NCBI GenBank assembly: GCA_024403415.1
Contig: JAKSRY010000005.1
Span: forward strand, 62,001-126,000
Reading direction: 5' to 3'
Origin: Lachnospiraceae bacterium
GTDB lineage: Bacteria > Bacillota > Clostridia > Lachnospirales > Lachnospiraceae
Length of the DNA stretch: 64,000 nt
Below the pieces are notes generated by a model. That model did not search any database. It worked only from the letters and a program-made list of their open reading frames with translations, and was not told the origin of the DNA. The translations under genes were made by a program, and so were the position numbers. Shown piece by piece: positions 45,702 to 54,902 of this stretch; the first letter of the stretch is position 1; each line of letters starts with the position of its first letter.

Positions 45702-47606
45702 ATGAGTATTAAAAAGCGTAAACTTGCTGTCTTTGCCGGCGGCTGGGGTGGTGAAAACCTGTCGGAAGTTCTTTCCGGTATCATTGACAATACCGAAAAG
45801 GATAATTTTGATGTGTTTACATTCATCAATTTTTCTATAAGTGGAGTTTCATCCGAGGTGAATATATCTCAAACCAACTTCTTCAAACTTCCTAAAATAG
45901 AGGAGTTTGATGCTGTTATTATGGTTACTAATACTCTGAATCAAAAGGAAGAGATAGATTATCTTTCTTCCGAAATTCGCAAAAATAAGATTCCTGCAGT
46001 AAGTGTAGAATATCAGTTAGATGGCATACCTTCCATTATTACAGATAATTATTCAGGAATGTACAGCCTTTCAGAACATATCATTAAGAAGCACAGAGCT
46101 AAGGAAATTGTGTGTATTGCAGGACCTGAAGGAAATGCTGAGAGTGACTTGAGACTCAAGGCACTTAAAGATGCGATGCGAGATAATTCACTGACTTTAA
46201 CAGATGAAAACATAATGCATGGAAACTGGGGAAATGATATTATACCCGGTCTTGTTGGCGGGTGGATAGAAAAGAACGGCAAGCTTCCGGATGCATTTGT
46301 CTGTGCCAATGATATTATGGCAATTGCAGTATGTGATACCTTAAGAAACAGAGGTTACAGCGTTCCCGAGGATACAATGGTTACCGGATATGACTGTATA
46401 TCTCTTGCGCAGAACTATAATCCGCCAATTACCTCTGTTAATCATGAGTGGTTTACAATGGGCCAGCATGCTTTCTTGATGATCAAGAAACAGCTTAACA
46501 AAGAAAATGTCCCTGAGAAGATTTCCTTAAGGACCAGCCTCATTGTTGGTGGTACCTGTGGGTGTGATAAGGGCAGTGGCTTTAACAGGAATAAGAAATA
46601 TCTGGGACGTGCATTGATTAAGAATGAAATGGATCCAATCAGCGTTGATTCACACTTCAGACATTTTAATTCTGCCGTTAGAACTGTTAAAAACAAGGAT
46701 GAATTGCATTGGAGTCTGAATTATCTGTTTTTAAACGCTCACATTATAGAAGGAAATGATTTTTCATTATTTATATATCCGGAATTCTTTGAGGAGGATT
46801 TTGATAAGAAACAGACTAATCCATTCAAAGAACGAATAATCGAAAGAATCAGCGGGGTGAAGGAATCAGAAGAGTTACCGATAGAAACAGTTGATTTTGA
46901 CACTACCATAACAGAAGCTTCCGAAGAAAAAACTGGTGCCGGATATTATATTTTTGTACCATTGCATACCAATGGAAAAACATATGGATATGCAAGGCTT
47001 AATGGTCCGTTAAATGCTGCAAGTGACAACCAGTATTATATCTGGTCGATGCATATGATGCAGGCACTTGAACAGGTTGAGGCCAACTATACAATTCAGA
47101 GACTATATCAGAAAATGGAAATTCTTTCTGTTACGGATCCGTTAACGGAAGTTTATAACAGAGCAGGTTGTGAGAAAATGTCTTATCCACAGATGCTTTC
47201 CTGGGCAACAGAGGGGAAGCGCAGCGTGATAATGATTGTTGATGTTGACAGGATGAAATATATAAATGATTCTTTTGGTCATTTTTATGGTGACAAAGCA
47301 CTTAAGGTCATAGCGTCATCAATGAAGACGGCTTTGCCGAAGGATTATATTATTTCAAGATTCGGAGGCGATGAATTTTTTGTTGCAGGTAAAGTGGAGA
47401 ATGACGAAACTGATTTTGAGGCAATAATAGAAGCGGTTGAAGAAGAAATAAAGAGGCAGTCGGCGGATCAACAGCTGGAATTCAGAGTCACAGCAAGTAT
47501 GGGATATTCCATTGTGGAACCTAAAACAATACAGGACATTGAACATGCTATAGATTTGGCTGACAAAGATATGTATAAACGTAAGGAAATACATCATTTG
47601 ACATAA
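45702..47606 (+). CDS. Diguanylate cyclase with LacI-type sensor domain
   Basis: A 634-residue soluble protein. Residues about 1-290 are a periplasmic-binding-protein-like domain of the LacI/GalR effector type (AVFAGGWGGENLSEV, PDAFVCANDIMAIAVCDTLR, VTGYDCISLAQNYNPPITSV), here without a DNA-binding helix. A middle region (about 300-465) may be GAF-like. The GGDEF domain (about 470-630) has DVDRMKYINDSFGHFYGDKAL and an intact RFGGDEFF site (GGDEF 555-559), so it should make c-di-GMP from GTP. No RxxD inhibitory site is visible at the usual position. There is no TM helix, so the sensed ligand, perhaps a sugar or nucleoside, must be cytosolic. Confidence 0.88.
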   Translation: MSIKKRKLAVFAGGWGGENLSEVLSGIIDNTEKDNFDVFTFINFSISGVSSEVNISQTNFFKLPKIEEFDAVIMVTNTLNQKEEIDYLSSEIRKNKIPAVSVEYQLDGIPSIITDNYSGMYSLSEHIIKKHRAKEIVCIAGPEGNAESDLRLKALKDAMRDNSLTLTDENIMHGNWGNDIIPGLVGGWIEKNGKLPDAFVCANDIMAIAVCDTLRNRGYSVPEDTMVTGYDCISLAQNYNPPITSVNHEWFTMGQHAFLMIKKQLNKENVPEKISLRTSLIVGGTCGCDKGSGFNRNKKYLGRALIKNEMDPISVDSHFRHFNSAVRTVKNKDELHWSLNYLFLNAHIIEGNDFSLFIYPEFFEEDFDKKQTNPFKERIIERISGVKESEELPIETVDFDTTITEASEEKTGAGYYIFVPLHTNGKTYGYARLNGPLNAASDNQYYIWSMHMMQALEQVEANYTIQRLYQKMEILSVTDPLTEVYNRAGCEKMSYPQMLSWATEGKRSVIMIVDVDRMKYINDSFGHFYGDKALKVIASSMKTALPKDYIISRFGGDEFFVAGKVENDETDFEAIIEAVEEEIKRQSADQQLEFRVTASMGYSIVEPKTIQDIEHAIDLADKDMYKRKEIHHLT

Positions 47607-47627
47607 TAATGTTTATGGGTGTATAAT
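47598..47627 (+). promoter_or_regulatory. Consensus promoter for 89-residue protein gene
   Basis: TTGACA and TATAAT, both perfect hexamers, with an 18-bp spacer. The -35 lies in the last codons of the GGDEF gene. Transcription would start near 47634. Confidence 0.75.
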
Positions 47628-47657
47628 TTTTTAGAAATTCAGAAAGGAACATGGCTT

Positions 47658-47927
47658 ATGGGAATTGGAGCTATTGGTTTTAATCCATATATTTACAACA
47701 CCAATACAGTAAGTGCTTCAAGCATGAACCGAGTCAAGCCTGTGGGAGATGATGTAACTAAAGCTTCTACGGACTACTCTCAGTTGTTGAGCGAAAATGT
47801 AAATGTCAATCCTTTGAAAAAGGGTGAAAGCGCATCTTTCGTGGATATCCTGGAAAGCCAGATGGCTATGAGCCGCATGAATGCTGCTCGAGTCATGGTA
47901 CCTTCCGAAGATTCAATCATTGAATAG
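47658..47927 (+). CDS. Unknown 89-residue protein, probably highly expressed
   Basis: A small soluble protein beginning MGIGAIGFNPYIYNTN, with a polar middle and a C-terminal helix (SFVDILESQMAMSRMNAARVM). It has no TM segment, Cys or recognised domain. It has its own perfect-hexamer promoter, AAAGGA nine bases before the ATG, and a strong terminator, so it is a monocistronic, probably abundant transcript. The ATG at 47658 fits; an in-frame start at 47619 lies before the predicted transcription start. No family is recognised and the function is unknown. Confidence 0.65.
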   Translation: MGIGAIGFNPYIYNTNTVSASSMNRVKPVGDDVTKASTDYSQLLSENVNVNPLKKGESASFVDILESQMAMSRMNAARVMVPSEDSIIE

Positions 47928-47934
47928 CAATTAT

Positions 47935-47961
47935 GGGCAGTTCGAAAAGGACTGCCTTTTT
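47935..47961 (+). terminator. Rho-independent terminator
   Basis: GGCAGTTC-GAAAA-GGACTGCC (one G-U pair) followed by TTTTTAT. It ends the 89-residue protein gene and lies 33 bases before valS. Confidence 0.75.
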
Positions 47962-47993
47962 ATATTTTGAAATTAATTACAAGGAGATAGATT

Positions 47994-50681
47994 ATGAGTA
48001 AAGAATTGGAAAAAACATATAATCCTAAAGATATTGAAGACAGATTGTATGACAAGTGGTTAACAAAGAAATACTTCCATGCAGAAGTAGATAAGACCAA
48101 GAAACCGTTTACAATTGTTATCCCGCCTCCGAATATTACAGGACAGCTCCATATGGGACATGCTCTTGACAATACTCTGCAGGATATTCTTATAAGATAT
48201 AAGCGTATGCAGGGCTATAACGCATTATGGCAGCCTGGCACAGACCATGCTTCTATTGCTACTGAGGTTAAGATTATTGAAACCTTAAAGAAGCAGGGAA
48301 TAGATAAGGAATCTCTTGGAAGAGAGAAATTCCTTGAAAGAGCCTGGGAATGGAAGAAGGAATATGGCGGACGTATTATAAGTCAGCTTAAGAAGATGGG
48401 TTCTTCATGTGACTGGGACAGAGAGCGTTTTACAATGGACGAAGGATGCAATAAGGCAGTTACTGAAGTATTCTGTAAGATGTATGAAAAGGGATGGATT
48501 TATAAGGGATCAAGAATTATTAACTGGTGTCCTGTTTGTAATACATCAATTTCAGATGCTGAAGTAGAATACGAAGATCAGGCTGGTCATTTCTGGCACA
48601 TTAAGTATCCTCTTGTTGATGATAACGGTCAGCCAAGTACTACTGAATTCCTTACATTCGCAACAACAAGACCTGAAACAATGCTTGGAGATACTGCAGT
48701 TGCTGTTAATCCAAAGGATGAAAGATATTCATATCTTCATGGAAGAAAGGTTTGGCTTCCAATTGTTAATAAGGCAATTCCGGTAGTTGAAGATGACTAT
48801 GTTGATATGGAATTTGGTACAGGTGTAGTTAAGATTACTCCTGCACATGACCCTAATGACTTTGAAGTTGGTAAGAGACATAACCTTCCTGAAATCAATA
48901 TTATGAACGACAATGCGACCATTAATGCAAATGGTGGCAAGTTCGAAGGTATGGACAGATACGAGGCAAGAGAAGCTATCGTTAAGGAACTTGATGAACA
49001 GGGACTTTTGGTTAAGATAGAAGATTACAGTCATAATGTAGGTACTCATGACAGATGTAAGACAACAATTGAACCATTAATCAAGCAGCAGTGGTTTGTT
49101 AAAATGGATGAGTTGATTAAGCCTGCGGCAGAAGCTGTTAAGAATGGTGATATTGAACTTATTCCAAAGCGTATGGAAAAGACTTACTTTAACTGGACTG
49201 ATAACATCAGAGACTGGTGTATTTCAAGACAGTTGTGGTGGGGACATAGAATTCCTGCATACTATTGTGATAAATGTGGTGAGGTAGTCGTTTCGAAGAC
49301 GGCAGTAGATAAATGTCCTAAGTGTGGCTGTGACCATATGACACAGGATCCTGATACACTTGATACCTGGTTTAGTTCAGCATTATGGCCTTTCAGTACA
49401 TTGGGATGGCCTGAAAAGACAGAGGATCTTGAATATTTCTATCCTACAGATGTACTTGTTACGGGTTATGATATTATTTTCTTCTGGGTTATCAGAATGA
49501 TATTCTCAGGCTTTGAACAGATGGGAGAAAAGCCATTTAAGACAGTTATGTTCCATGGTCTTGTTCGTGATGACCAGGGACGTAAGATGAGTAAATCACT
49601 CGGAAATGGTATTGATCCACTTGAAATAATAGATCAGTATGGAGCAGATGCATTAAGACTTACTCTTGTTACCGGAAATGCTCCCGGTAATGATATGAGA
49701 TTCTATATGTCAAAAGTAGAAGCTTCAAGAAACTTTGCAAACAAGGTATGGAATGCATCAAGATTCCTTATGATGAACCTTAACAGCGATGAAAATCTTG
49801 CAAATGCTGTTGATGCAATGGCTATGAAGGATGTGAAGCTTGAGGATGTAGATAAGTGGATTCTGAGTAAGCTTAACACTTTGTGTAAAGATGTTACTGA
49901 GAATATGGATGCTTTCGAGCTTGGAATTGCTGTTCAGAAGGTATACGACTTTATCTGGGATGAGTTCTGTGACTGGTACATTGAAATGGTTAAGCCAAGA
50001 CTCTACAATTCAGATGATATTGAGTCAAAGAAAGCAGCATTATGGACAGCAAAAACAGTCCTTATTGATGCACTTAAGCTGCTTCATCCATATATGCCTT
50101 TTATTACAGAAGAGATTTTCTGTACAATTCAGAACAAAGAAGAATCAATAATGATTTCTGAATGGCCTGTATTCTCTGAAGAAAGAGTATATGAAAGAGA
50201 AGAAGCTGACATCGAAATTATTAAGGAAGCAGTAAGAGGAATTCGTAATATCAGAACTCAGATGAATGTTGCTCCTTCAAGAAAAGCATCTGTATTTGTT
50301 GTTTCTGAGGACAAAGATATAGTTAACGCTTTTGAGAGAGGATCACTTTTCTTTAAGAGCCTGGCTTATGCATCAGATGTTACTGTTCAGAATGATAAGA
50401 ATGGTATTGGCGATGATGCTGTTTCGGTTGTTATTGCAAATGCTACCATTTATATTCCTTTTGCCGAATTGGTTGACATAAGTGCTGAAATCGAAAGACT
50501 TAACAAGGAAAAGGAAAGATTGGACGGAGAACTTAAGCGAGTTCAGGGAATGCTCAACAATGAAAAATTCATGTCAAAGGCTCCTGAAGCTAAAGTTATG
50601 GAAGAGCGTGCAAAACTTGAAAAATATACACAAATGATGGCCGGAGTTGTTGAAAGACTGGAACAATTAGGGAACTTGTGA
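47994..50681 (+). CDS. valS: Valyl-tRNA synthetase
   Basis: It charges tRNA-Val. The 895-residue length fits a class Ia synthetase with editing domain. HIGH is present as HMGH in [17 protein letters not shown] and KMSKS as [11 protein letters not shown]. The editing domain, the zinc-ribbon-like CPVC region ([16 protein letters not shown]) and a second CxxC pair are present. A C-terminal coiled coil ([18 protein letters not shown]) is the tRNA-binding arm. AAGGAG precedes the ATG. No T-box leader is seen, unlike many Firmicute synthetase genes. Confidence 0.97.
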   Translation: MSKELEKTYNPKDIEDRLYDKWLTKKYFHAEVDKTKKPFTIVIPPPNITGQLHMGHALDNTLQDILIRYKRMQGYNALWQPGTDHASIATEVKIIETLKKQGIDKESLGREKFLERAWEWKKEYGGRIISQLKKMGSSCDWDRERFTMDEGCNKAVTEVFCKMYEKGWIYKGSRIINWCPVCNTSISDAEVEYEDQAGHFWHIKYPLVDDNGQPSTTEFLTFATTRPETMLGDTAVAVNPKDERYSYLHGRKVWLPIVNKAIPVVEDDYVDMEFGTGVVKITPAHDPNDFEVGKRHNLPEINIMNDNATINANGGKFEGMDRYEAREAIVKELDEQGLLVKIEDYSHNVGTHDRCKTTIEPLIKQQWFVKMDELIKPAAEAVKNGDIELIPKRMEKTYFNWTDNIRDWCISRQLWWGHRIPAYYCDKCGEVVVSKTAVDKCPKCGCDHMTQDPDTLDTWFSSALWPFSTLGWPEKTEDLEYFYPTDVLVTGYDIIFFWVIRMIFSGFEQMGEKPFKTVMFHGLVRDDQGRKMSKSLGNGIDPLEIIDQYGADALRLTLVTGNAPGNDMRFYMSKVEASRNFANKVWNASRFLMMNLNSDENLANAVDAMAMKDVKLEDVDKWILSKLNTLCKDVTENMDAFELGIAVQKVYDFIWDEFCDWYIEMVKPRLYNSDDIESKKAALWTAKTVLIDALKLLHPYMPFITEEIFCTIQNKEESIMISEWPVFSEERVYEREEADIEIIKEAVRGIRNIRTQMNVAPSRKASVFVVSEDKDIVNAFERGSLFFKSLAYASDVTVQNDKNGIGDDAVSVVIANATIYIPFAELVDISAEIERLNKEKERLDGELKRVQGMLNNEKFMSKAPEAKVMEERAKLEKYTQMMAGVVERLEQLGNL

Positions 50682-50716
50682 TATTATCATATGTTGAAAT
50701 AAACAGGAGGACAAGT

Positions 50717-51187
50717 ATGGGTAAAATATCTGTTTTCGCTGGAACTGGACATGGAAAAACTCCTGCTGCATTCGGAGAGGCTTTAATGAGAGCTTCTATG
50801 GGTGATCAGGTTGTGGTTATTCAATATCTTAAAGGAAAAATTAATCTGGACTCAGATTTTCTTTCAAGGCTTGAACCGGATATAAAAATTTTCAGCTTTG
50901 AAAAGTCTGAAGACAGTTTTTCCGACCTTGATTCTATTGCAAAGGTTGAAGAAATCCAGAATATCAGAAATGGACTGAATTTTGCAAAGAAGGTGCTTAC
51001 AACAGGCGGATGTGATCTTCTTGTCCTTGATGAAATTCTTGGGATTGTTGATAATGGCATTCTTTCTATCGATGAACTTAAGGAAATGCTTAACTCAAGA
51101 GAAGAACAGATGGATGTTATTATGACCGGTATTACATTAAATGATGAGATACGAGAATTAGCAGATTATGTATCTACTGTTTCATAA
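50717..51187 (+). CDS. CobA/BtuR-like P-loop ATPase
   Basis: A 156-residue protein resembling ATP:corrinoid adenosyltransferases. It opens KISVFAGTGHGKTPAAFGEALMRA, where the usual family loop is GNGKGKTTAA; the first Lys is His here. QYLKGK and LLVLDEI(L)GIVDNGIL fit the second-strand and Walker B parts. It is shorter than the 170-200 residues usual for CobA. No other cobalamin gene is in the window; neighbours are valS and dapA. It may adenosylate corrinoids or be a repurposed paralogue. ATG 50717 follows CAGGAGG; the ATG at 50678 lies before it. Confidence 0.75.
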   Translation: MGKISVFAGTGHGKTPAAFGEALMRASMGDQVVVIQYLKGKINLDSDFLSRLEPDIKIFSFEKSEDSFSDLDSIAKVEEIQNIRNGLNFAKKVLTTGGCDLLVLDEILGIVDNGILSIDELKEMLNSREEQMDVIMTGITLNDEIRELADYVSTVS

Positions 51188-51202
51188 TTAAAGGAGGCTT
51201 AT

Positions 51203-52087
51203 ATGTCTATTTTTACAGGCGCAGGTGTAGCCATTACAACACCATTCAAAAAAGATGGTTCTGTTGATTATGATGTTTTTTCTGAACAGATTGAATATCA
51301 GATTAAAAATGGAACAGATGCTATTATAGTATGTGGTACAACAGGTGAGGCTTCAACATTAACACATGAGGAACACCTTGCTGTTATTAAATACTGTTGT
51401 GAAGTTGTTAATAAGAGAATACCGGTAATTGCCGGAACAGGTTCTAATTGTACAGAAACTGCCATATATCTTTCAAAGGAAGCTGAAGCAGCAGGTGCAG
51501 ATGGAGTGCTGGTAGTATCTCCTTACTATAACAAAGCAACTCAGAAAGGACTTATAGCTCACTTTACTGCAATTGCAAATTCAATTAAGATTCCTGTTAT
51601 TTTGTATAATATTCAGGGCAGAACAGGAGTTAACATTGCACCTGAGACTATCGCATATCTTTTTAAGAATGTGGAAAATATTGTTGCCGTTAAAGAGGCA
51701 TCAGGAAATATTTCACAGATTGCTAAGGTTATGCAGCTTACAGATGGAAAGATTGATCTGTATTCAGGAAATGACGATCAGATAGTTCCAATACTTTCAC
51801 TTGGTGGAAAGGGCGTTATTTCTGTTCTTTCAATTGTTGCTCCTAAGGAGACACATGAGATATGTCAGCTGTTTTTCGACGGAAAAGTAGCTGAAGCAAG
51901 GGATTTACAGTTAAAAGCAATTCCTTTGATTGATGCTTTATTCTCAGAGGTAAATCCTATTCCCGTTAAAAAGGCTATTGAGCTTCAGGGAAGAGATACA
52001 GGTGTGCTTAGAATGCCTCTTACAGAAATGGAGCCTGAGCATGCAGCTAAGCTTGAAGAAGCAATGAAGAACTTTGGAGTATTGTAA
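51203..52087 (+). CDS. dapA: 4-hydroxy-tetrahydrodipicolinate synthase
   Basis: It condenses pyruvate and aspartate semialdehyde in lysine/diaminopimelate synthesis. The 294-residue TIM barrel has GTTGEASTLTHEE, the proton-relay Tyr in SPYYNKATQ and the Schiff-base Lys in VAVKEASGN. AAAGGAGG precedes the ATG. dapB follows one base after the stop codon, so both are expressed together. Confidence 0.96.
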   Translation: MSIFTGAGVAITTPFKKDGSVDYDVFSEQIEYQIKNGTDAIIVCGTTGEASTLTHEEHLAVIKYCCEVVNKRIPVIAGTGSNCTETAIYLSKEAEAAGADGVLVVSPYYNKATQKGLIAHFTAIANSIKIPVILYNIQGRTGVNIAPETIAYLFKNVENIVAVKEASGNISQIAKVMQLTDGKIDLYSGNDDQIVPILSLGGKGVISVLSIVAPKETHEICQLFFDGKVAEARDLQLKAIPLIDALFSEVNPIPVKKAIELQGRDTGVLRMPLTEMEPEHAAKLEEAMKNFGVL

Positions 52088-52088
52088 A

Positions 52089-52847
52089 ATGGTTAAAATA
52101 CTTATGAGAGGATGTAACGGCCGTATGGGTCGTATGATTACATCCATTGTTAAAGAAACCGAAGGAGCTGAGATAACAGTTGGACTTGATCTGTTTGATG
52201 GAGTTCAGAATGATTATCCGGTTTTTAAGACTATTGATGAAGTAAATGTGGATTTTGATGTTGTTATTGACTTTTCAAGTGCGGATGAATCCTTAAACAG
52301 ACTGCTTGATTATTGTGTTGAGAACGGAAAGGGAATTGTACTTTGTACAACAGGTCTTTCTGAGGAGCAGCTTAATAAGGTTAAGGAAGCATCAGCCAAG
52401 ACAGCAATTCTCAAATCTGCAAATATGTCACTTGGAATCAATCTTTTGCTTAAACTGATTAAGGAAGCAACCAAAACGCTTGCAGATGAAGGTTTTGATA
52501 TCGAAATCGTTGAGAAGCATCATAATCAGAAGCTTGATGCACCATCAGGAACAGCACTTGCACTTGGAGATGCTGTTAATGCTGAACTTAATAATGAATA
52601 TGAATATGTTTATGACAGAAGTCAGAGAAGAGAAAAGCGTCCTAAGAAGGAAATCGGTTTCTCGGCAGTGCGCGGCGGTACAATAGTTGGCGACCATGAT
52701 GTTATTTATGCAGGACAGGATGAAGTAATTACACTTTCACATACAGCATATTCCAGAGCAGTATTTGCCAAGGGAGCTGTTGCGGCAGCAAAGTTCCTTA
52801 AGGATTGTAAGCCGGGAATGTATGATATGTCACATGTAATTGGCTAA
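52089..52847 (+). CDS. dapB: 4-hydroxy-tetrahydrodipicolinate reductase
   Basis: The next step after DapA, using NAD(P)H. The 252-residue protein has a Rossmann start MRGCNGRMGRMI, CTTGLSEEQL, and the catalytic region EIVEKHHNQKLDAPSGTAL. ATG 52089 is preferred over the TTG at 52074, which lies inside dapA. A HisA-like gene follows after ten bases. Confidence 0.95.
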   Translation: MVKILMRGCNGRMGRMITSIVKETEGAEITVGLDLFDGVQNDYPVFKTIDEVNVDFDVVIDFSSADESLNRLLDYCVENGKGIVLCTTGLSEEQLNKVKEASAKTAILKSANMSLGINLLLKLIKEATKTLADEGFDIEIVEKHHNQKLDAPSGTALALGDAVNAELNNEYEYVYDRSQRREKRPKKEIGFSAVRGGTIVGDHDVIYAGQDEVITLSHTAYSRAVFAKGAVAAAKFLKDCKPGMYDMSHVIG

Positions 52848-52857
52848 GGATAAAATT

Positions 52858-53634
52858 ATGAAATTCAGACCATGTATAGATATTCATAATGGTGCAGTTA
52901 AGCAGATTGTCGGTGGTACATTATCAGATTACGGAAATGAAGCTCATGAAAACTTTGTTTCAAAGGATGGAGCTGCTTACTTTGCCAATATGTACAAGGA
53001 ATATAGTTTGTCGGGTGGGCATGTAATAATGCTTAATTCCAGAGATTCGGACTTTTATGAGCAGACTAAGCAGGAGGCAATCAAAGCCTTAAAGGCATTT
53101 CCACAGGGAATGCATGTGGGTGGAGGAATCAACCCGGATAATGCACAGGAATTTCTTGATGCCGGCGCTTCTCACGTGATAGTTACTTCCTATGTTTTTA
53201 AGGATGGCCAGATAGACATGCAGGCCCTTGAAAATATGGTAAAGGCCGTAGGAAAAGAAAAACTGGTATTGGATTTAAGCTGTAAGCTGCAGGATGACAA
53301 ATATCTTATTGTTACTGACAGATGGCAGAAGTTTACGGATGTTGAGCTTAATAAGGCTGTTTTGGATGATTTGTCACAATACTGTGATGAATTTCTGGTA
53401 CATGCAGCTGATGTTGAAGGCCTGTCCTCGGGAATTGAACCGGTACTTGTTTCGATATTGAGGTCGAGCCCGATTCCGGTTACTTATGCAGGTGGTATTC
53501 ATTCAATGGATGATATTGATTTGCTAAGAATGCTTGGAGAATCCAAGGTGGATTTTACTATAGGAAGTGCGCTTGATATTTTTGGCGGATATATGAAGTT
53601 TGATGATGTTGTAAATTACAGCAGAGAAGACTAA
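52858..53634 (+). CDS. hisA: Eukaryote-type HisA isomerase
   Basis: A TIM-barrel phosphoribosyl-ribonucleotide isomerase of histidine synthesis, resembling the yeast HIS6 type more than usual bacterial HisA. The start KFRPCIDIHNGAVKQIVGGTL, then GMHVGGGINPDNAQEFLDAGA and VTYAGGIHSMDDIDLL, fit that group. The 258 residues match. AAGGA lies seven bases before ATG 52858. It is placed after dapAB and not in a his operon; no other his gene is in the window. A terminator follows. Confidence 0.88.
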   Translation: MKFRPCIDIHNGAVKQIVGGTLSDYGNEAHENFVSKDGAAYFANMYKEYSLSGGHVIMLNSRDSDFYEQTKQEAIKALKAFPQGMHVGGGINPDNAQEFLDAGASHVIVTSYVFKDGQIDMQALENMVKAVGKEKLVLDLSCKLQDDKYLIVTDRWQKFTDVELNKAVLDDLSQYCDEFLVHAADVEGLSSGIEPVLVSILRSSPIPVTYAGGIHSMDDIDLLRMLGESKVDFTIGSALDIFGGYMKFDDVVNYSRED

Positions 53635-53651
53635 CTAAAGAAGAATAACTA

Positions 53652-53682
53652 AAAACCCATCACATAAGTGATGGGTTTTGCA
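53652..53682. terminator. Bidirectional terminator
   Basis: AAAACCCATCAC-ATAA-GTGATGGGTTTT is a perfect 12-bp stem, with T on the minus-strand side too. It serves hisA and the convergent cold-shock gene. Confidence 0.8.
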
Positions 53683-53764
53683 ATCTGTAAAACTAGTTCC
53701 GTGTCGATATAGATTTTTGAAATATATTGAATAGGCACATCGTGTTACTGATTAGTGTGGCTTA

Positions 53765-53965
53765 TTAAAGTTTTGTTACATTAACTGCCTGAGGTCCCTT
53801 TTCGCCGTTAACTACTTCGAATTCAACCTGAGCGCCTTCGTCAAGAGACTTGAAGCCTTCCATGTTAAGTCCTGAGTAGTGTACGAATACATCATTTCCG
53901 TTTTCATCAGAAATGAATCCGTAACCCTTCTGGTTATTAAACCACTTTACTGTACCTTTGTTCAT
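53765..53965 (-). CDS. Cold-shock protein (CspA family)
   Basis: A 66-residue single-stranded nucleic-acid chaperone. It has the whole CspA fold: [15 protein letters not shown] contains RNP1 and DVFVHYSGL contains RNP2. GGAGGAA precedes the ATG. Codon use is strongly biased, as for abundant proteins. The leader is about 48 bases, too short for a CspA-type thermosensor. It is a single-gene unit with its own promoter and a shared terminator. Confidence 0.96.
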   Translation of the reverse strand: MNKGTVKWFNNQKGYGFISDENGNDVFVHYSGLNMEGFKSLDEGAQVEFEVVNGEKGPQAVNVTKL

Positions 53966-54019
53966 CAGTTTGTTCCTCCGATAAAAATAAAAAACTTAGC
54001 GCACAATCACGCTTTTTAA

Positions 54020-54048
54020 AGAATAGCATAAGATTTTAGCGGTGTAAA
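54020..54048 (-). promoter_or_regulatory. Promoter of cold-shock gene
   Basis: On the minus strand TTTACA, 17 bp, TATTCT with an upstream TG (extended -10). It lies back to back with the promoter at 54058-54086. Confidence 0.5.
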
Positions 54049-54057
54049 TCCCTAAAT

Positions 54058-54086
54058 TTGCCATTTACAGGCATTTATGATATAAT
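54058..54086 (+). promoter_or_regulatory. Promoter for LytM-like gene
   Basis: TTGCCA, 17 bp, TATAAT. Only nine bases separate it from the divergent cold-shock promoter, so the two could interfere. Confidence 0.65.
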
Positions 54087-54138
54087 CCTAAAGATTTTGT
54101 TGTAAGGGAAATATGGGCTCTGCAGCAAGGAGGTTATA

Positions 54139-54855
54139 ATGGAAGAAAAGAATAAGAAACGCAATAAATTTGTGTTTATGATGGTCAAGGAGCATGAAGA
54201 TGGATCGATTGGCTCAAGACATTTCTCTTCATCACTATGTGAGTTGATTGCTATTGTATTCTTTGCACTTTTAGTATTCTTTATTTGCAAGCTTATCTAT
54301 GACAGTATAGTAATCGGAAGATTATCATCTGAAGTGGAAAGACTTACCAATGAAAATTACTTATATGAGGAAAGTGAACAGGCGCTTAAGATTGAGAACA
54401 GAGAATTAAGCGAAAAGGTTTCAAATATCAGTTCAACTCTTGTTCAGAAAGTTGCAACAGAGGAAGCTAAGACCAAAGAGGAAACACAAAATGCTATTCC
54501 AAAGGGATTCCCGTTGAGTAGTGGTGAAGCAAAGTTTGTATCAGATACACTGGATAATAAGCCGGTACTTAAGTTCTCTGATATTAAAAGTGTCAGTATT
54601 GTTTCTACTGCGAGCGGAGTTGTAATCGGAATAGAAGAAGATGCAGAATATGGAAACAGAATTATTATTGATCATCAGAACGGATACAAATCCGTATACA
54701 GAAATGCCGGAAAGGTAATGGTCAAGGTACAGGAAGTTCACGAAAAGGGTTATCCGATATTTACTGTAGATTCCAAGAGCAGGGATATGGGATACCAGAT
54801 AATTAAAGATGATGAATATATTGATCCTTTGACGATTATGGAAATTGATGGTTAA
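54139..54855 (+). CDS. Membrane protein with degenerate LytM/M23 domain
   Basis: A 238-residue type II membrane protein. A basic cytosolic start and one TM helix (about 35-57) precede a coiled coil (about 60-100) and a C-terminal LytM-like beta domain (about 150-235) with SGVVIGIEEDAEYGNRIIID and YKSVYRNAGKVMVKVQ. The M23 zinc ligands (HxxxD and HxH) are not there; only one His is left near IDHQNGY. It is therefore probably not a peptidase but a binder or activator of cell-wall enzymes, as known for degenerate LytM proteins such as EnvC. AAGGAGG precedes the ATG; a terminator follows. Confidence 0.75.
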   Translation: MEEKNKKRNKFVFMMVKEHEDGSIGSRHFSSSLCELIAIVFFALLVFFICKLIYDSIVIGRLSSEVERLTNENYLYEESEQALKIENRELSEKVSNISSTLVQKVATEEAKTKEETQNAIPKGFPLSSGEAKFVSDTLDNKPVLKFSDIKSVSIVSTASGVVIGIEEDAEYGNRIIIDHQNGYKSVYRNAGKVMVKVQEVHEKGYPIFTVDSKSRDMGYQIIKDDEYIDPLTIMEIDG

Positions 54856-54871
54856 GGTGATTTGATTCATT

Positions 54872-54899
54872 AAAAGCAGGCTGTGTAAGCCTGCTTTTT
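54872..54899. terminator. Bidirectional terminator
   Basis: AAAAGCAGGCT-GTGTA-AGCCTGCTTTT is an 11-bp stem with T runs on both strands. It separates the LytM-like gene and the convergent SGNH/MBOAT operon. Confidence 0.85.
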
Positions 54900-54902
54900 G
54901 AT

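Noticed and set aside
47928..47993. T-box leader for valS
   Set aside because: The gap is too short and has no T-box sequence; it holds a terminator of the previous gene.
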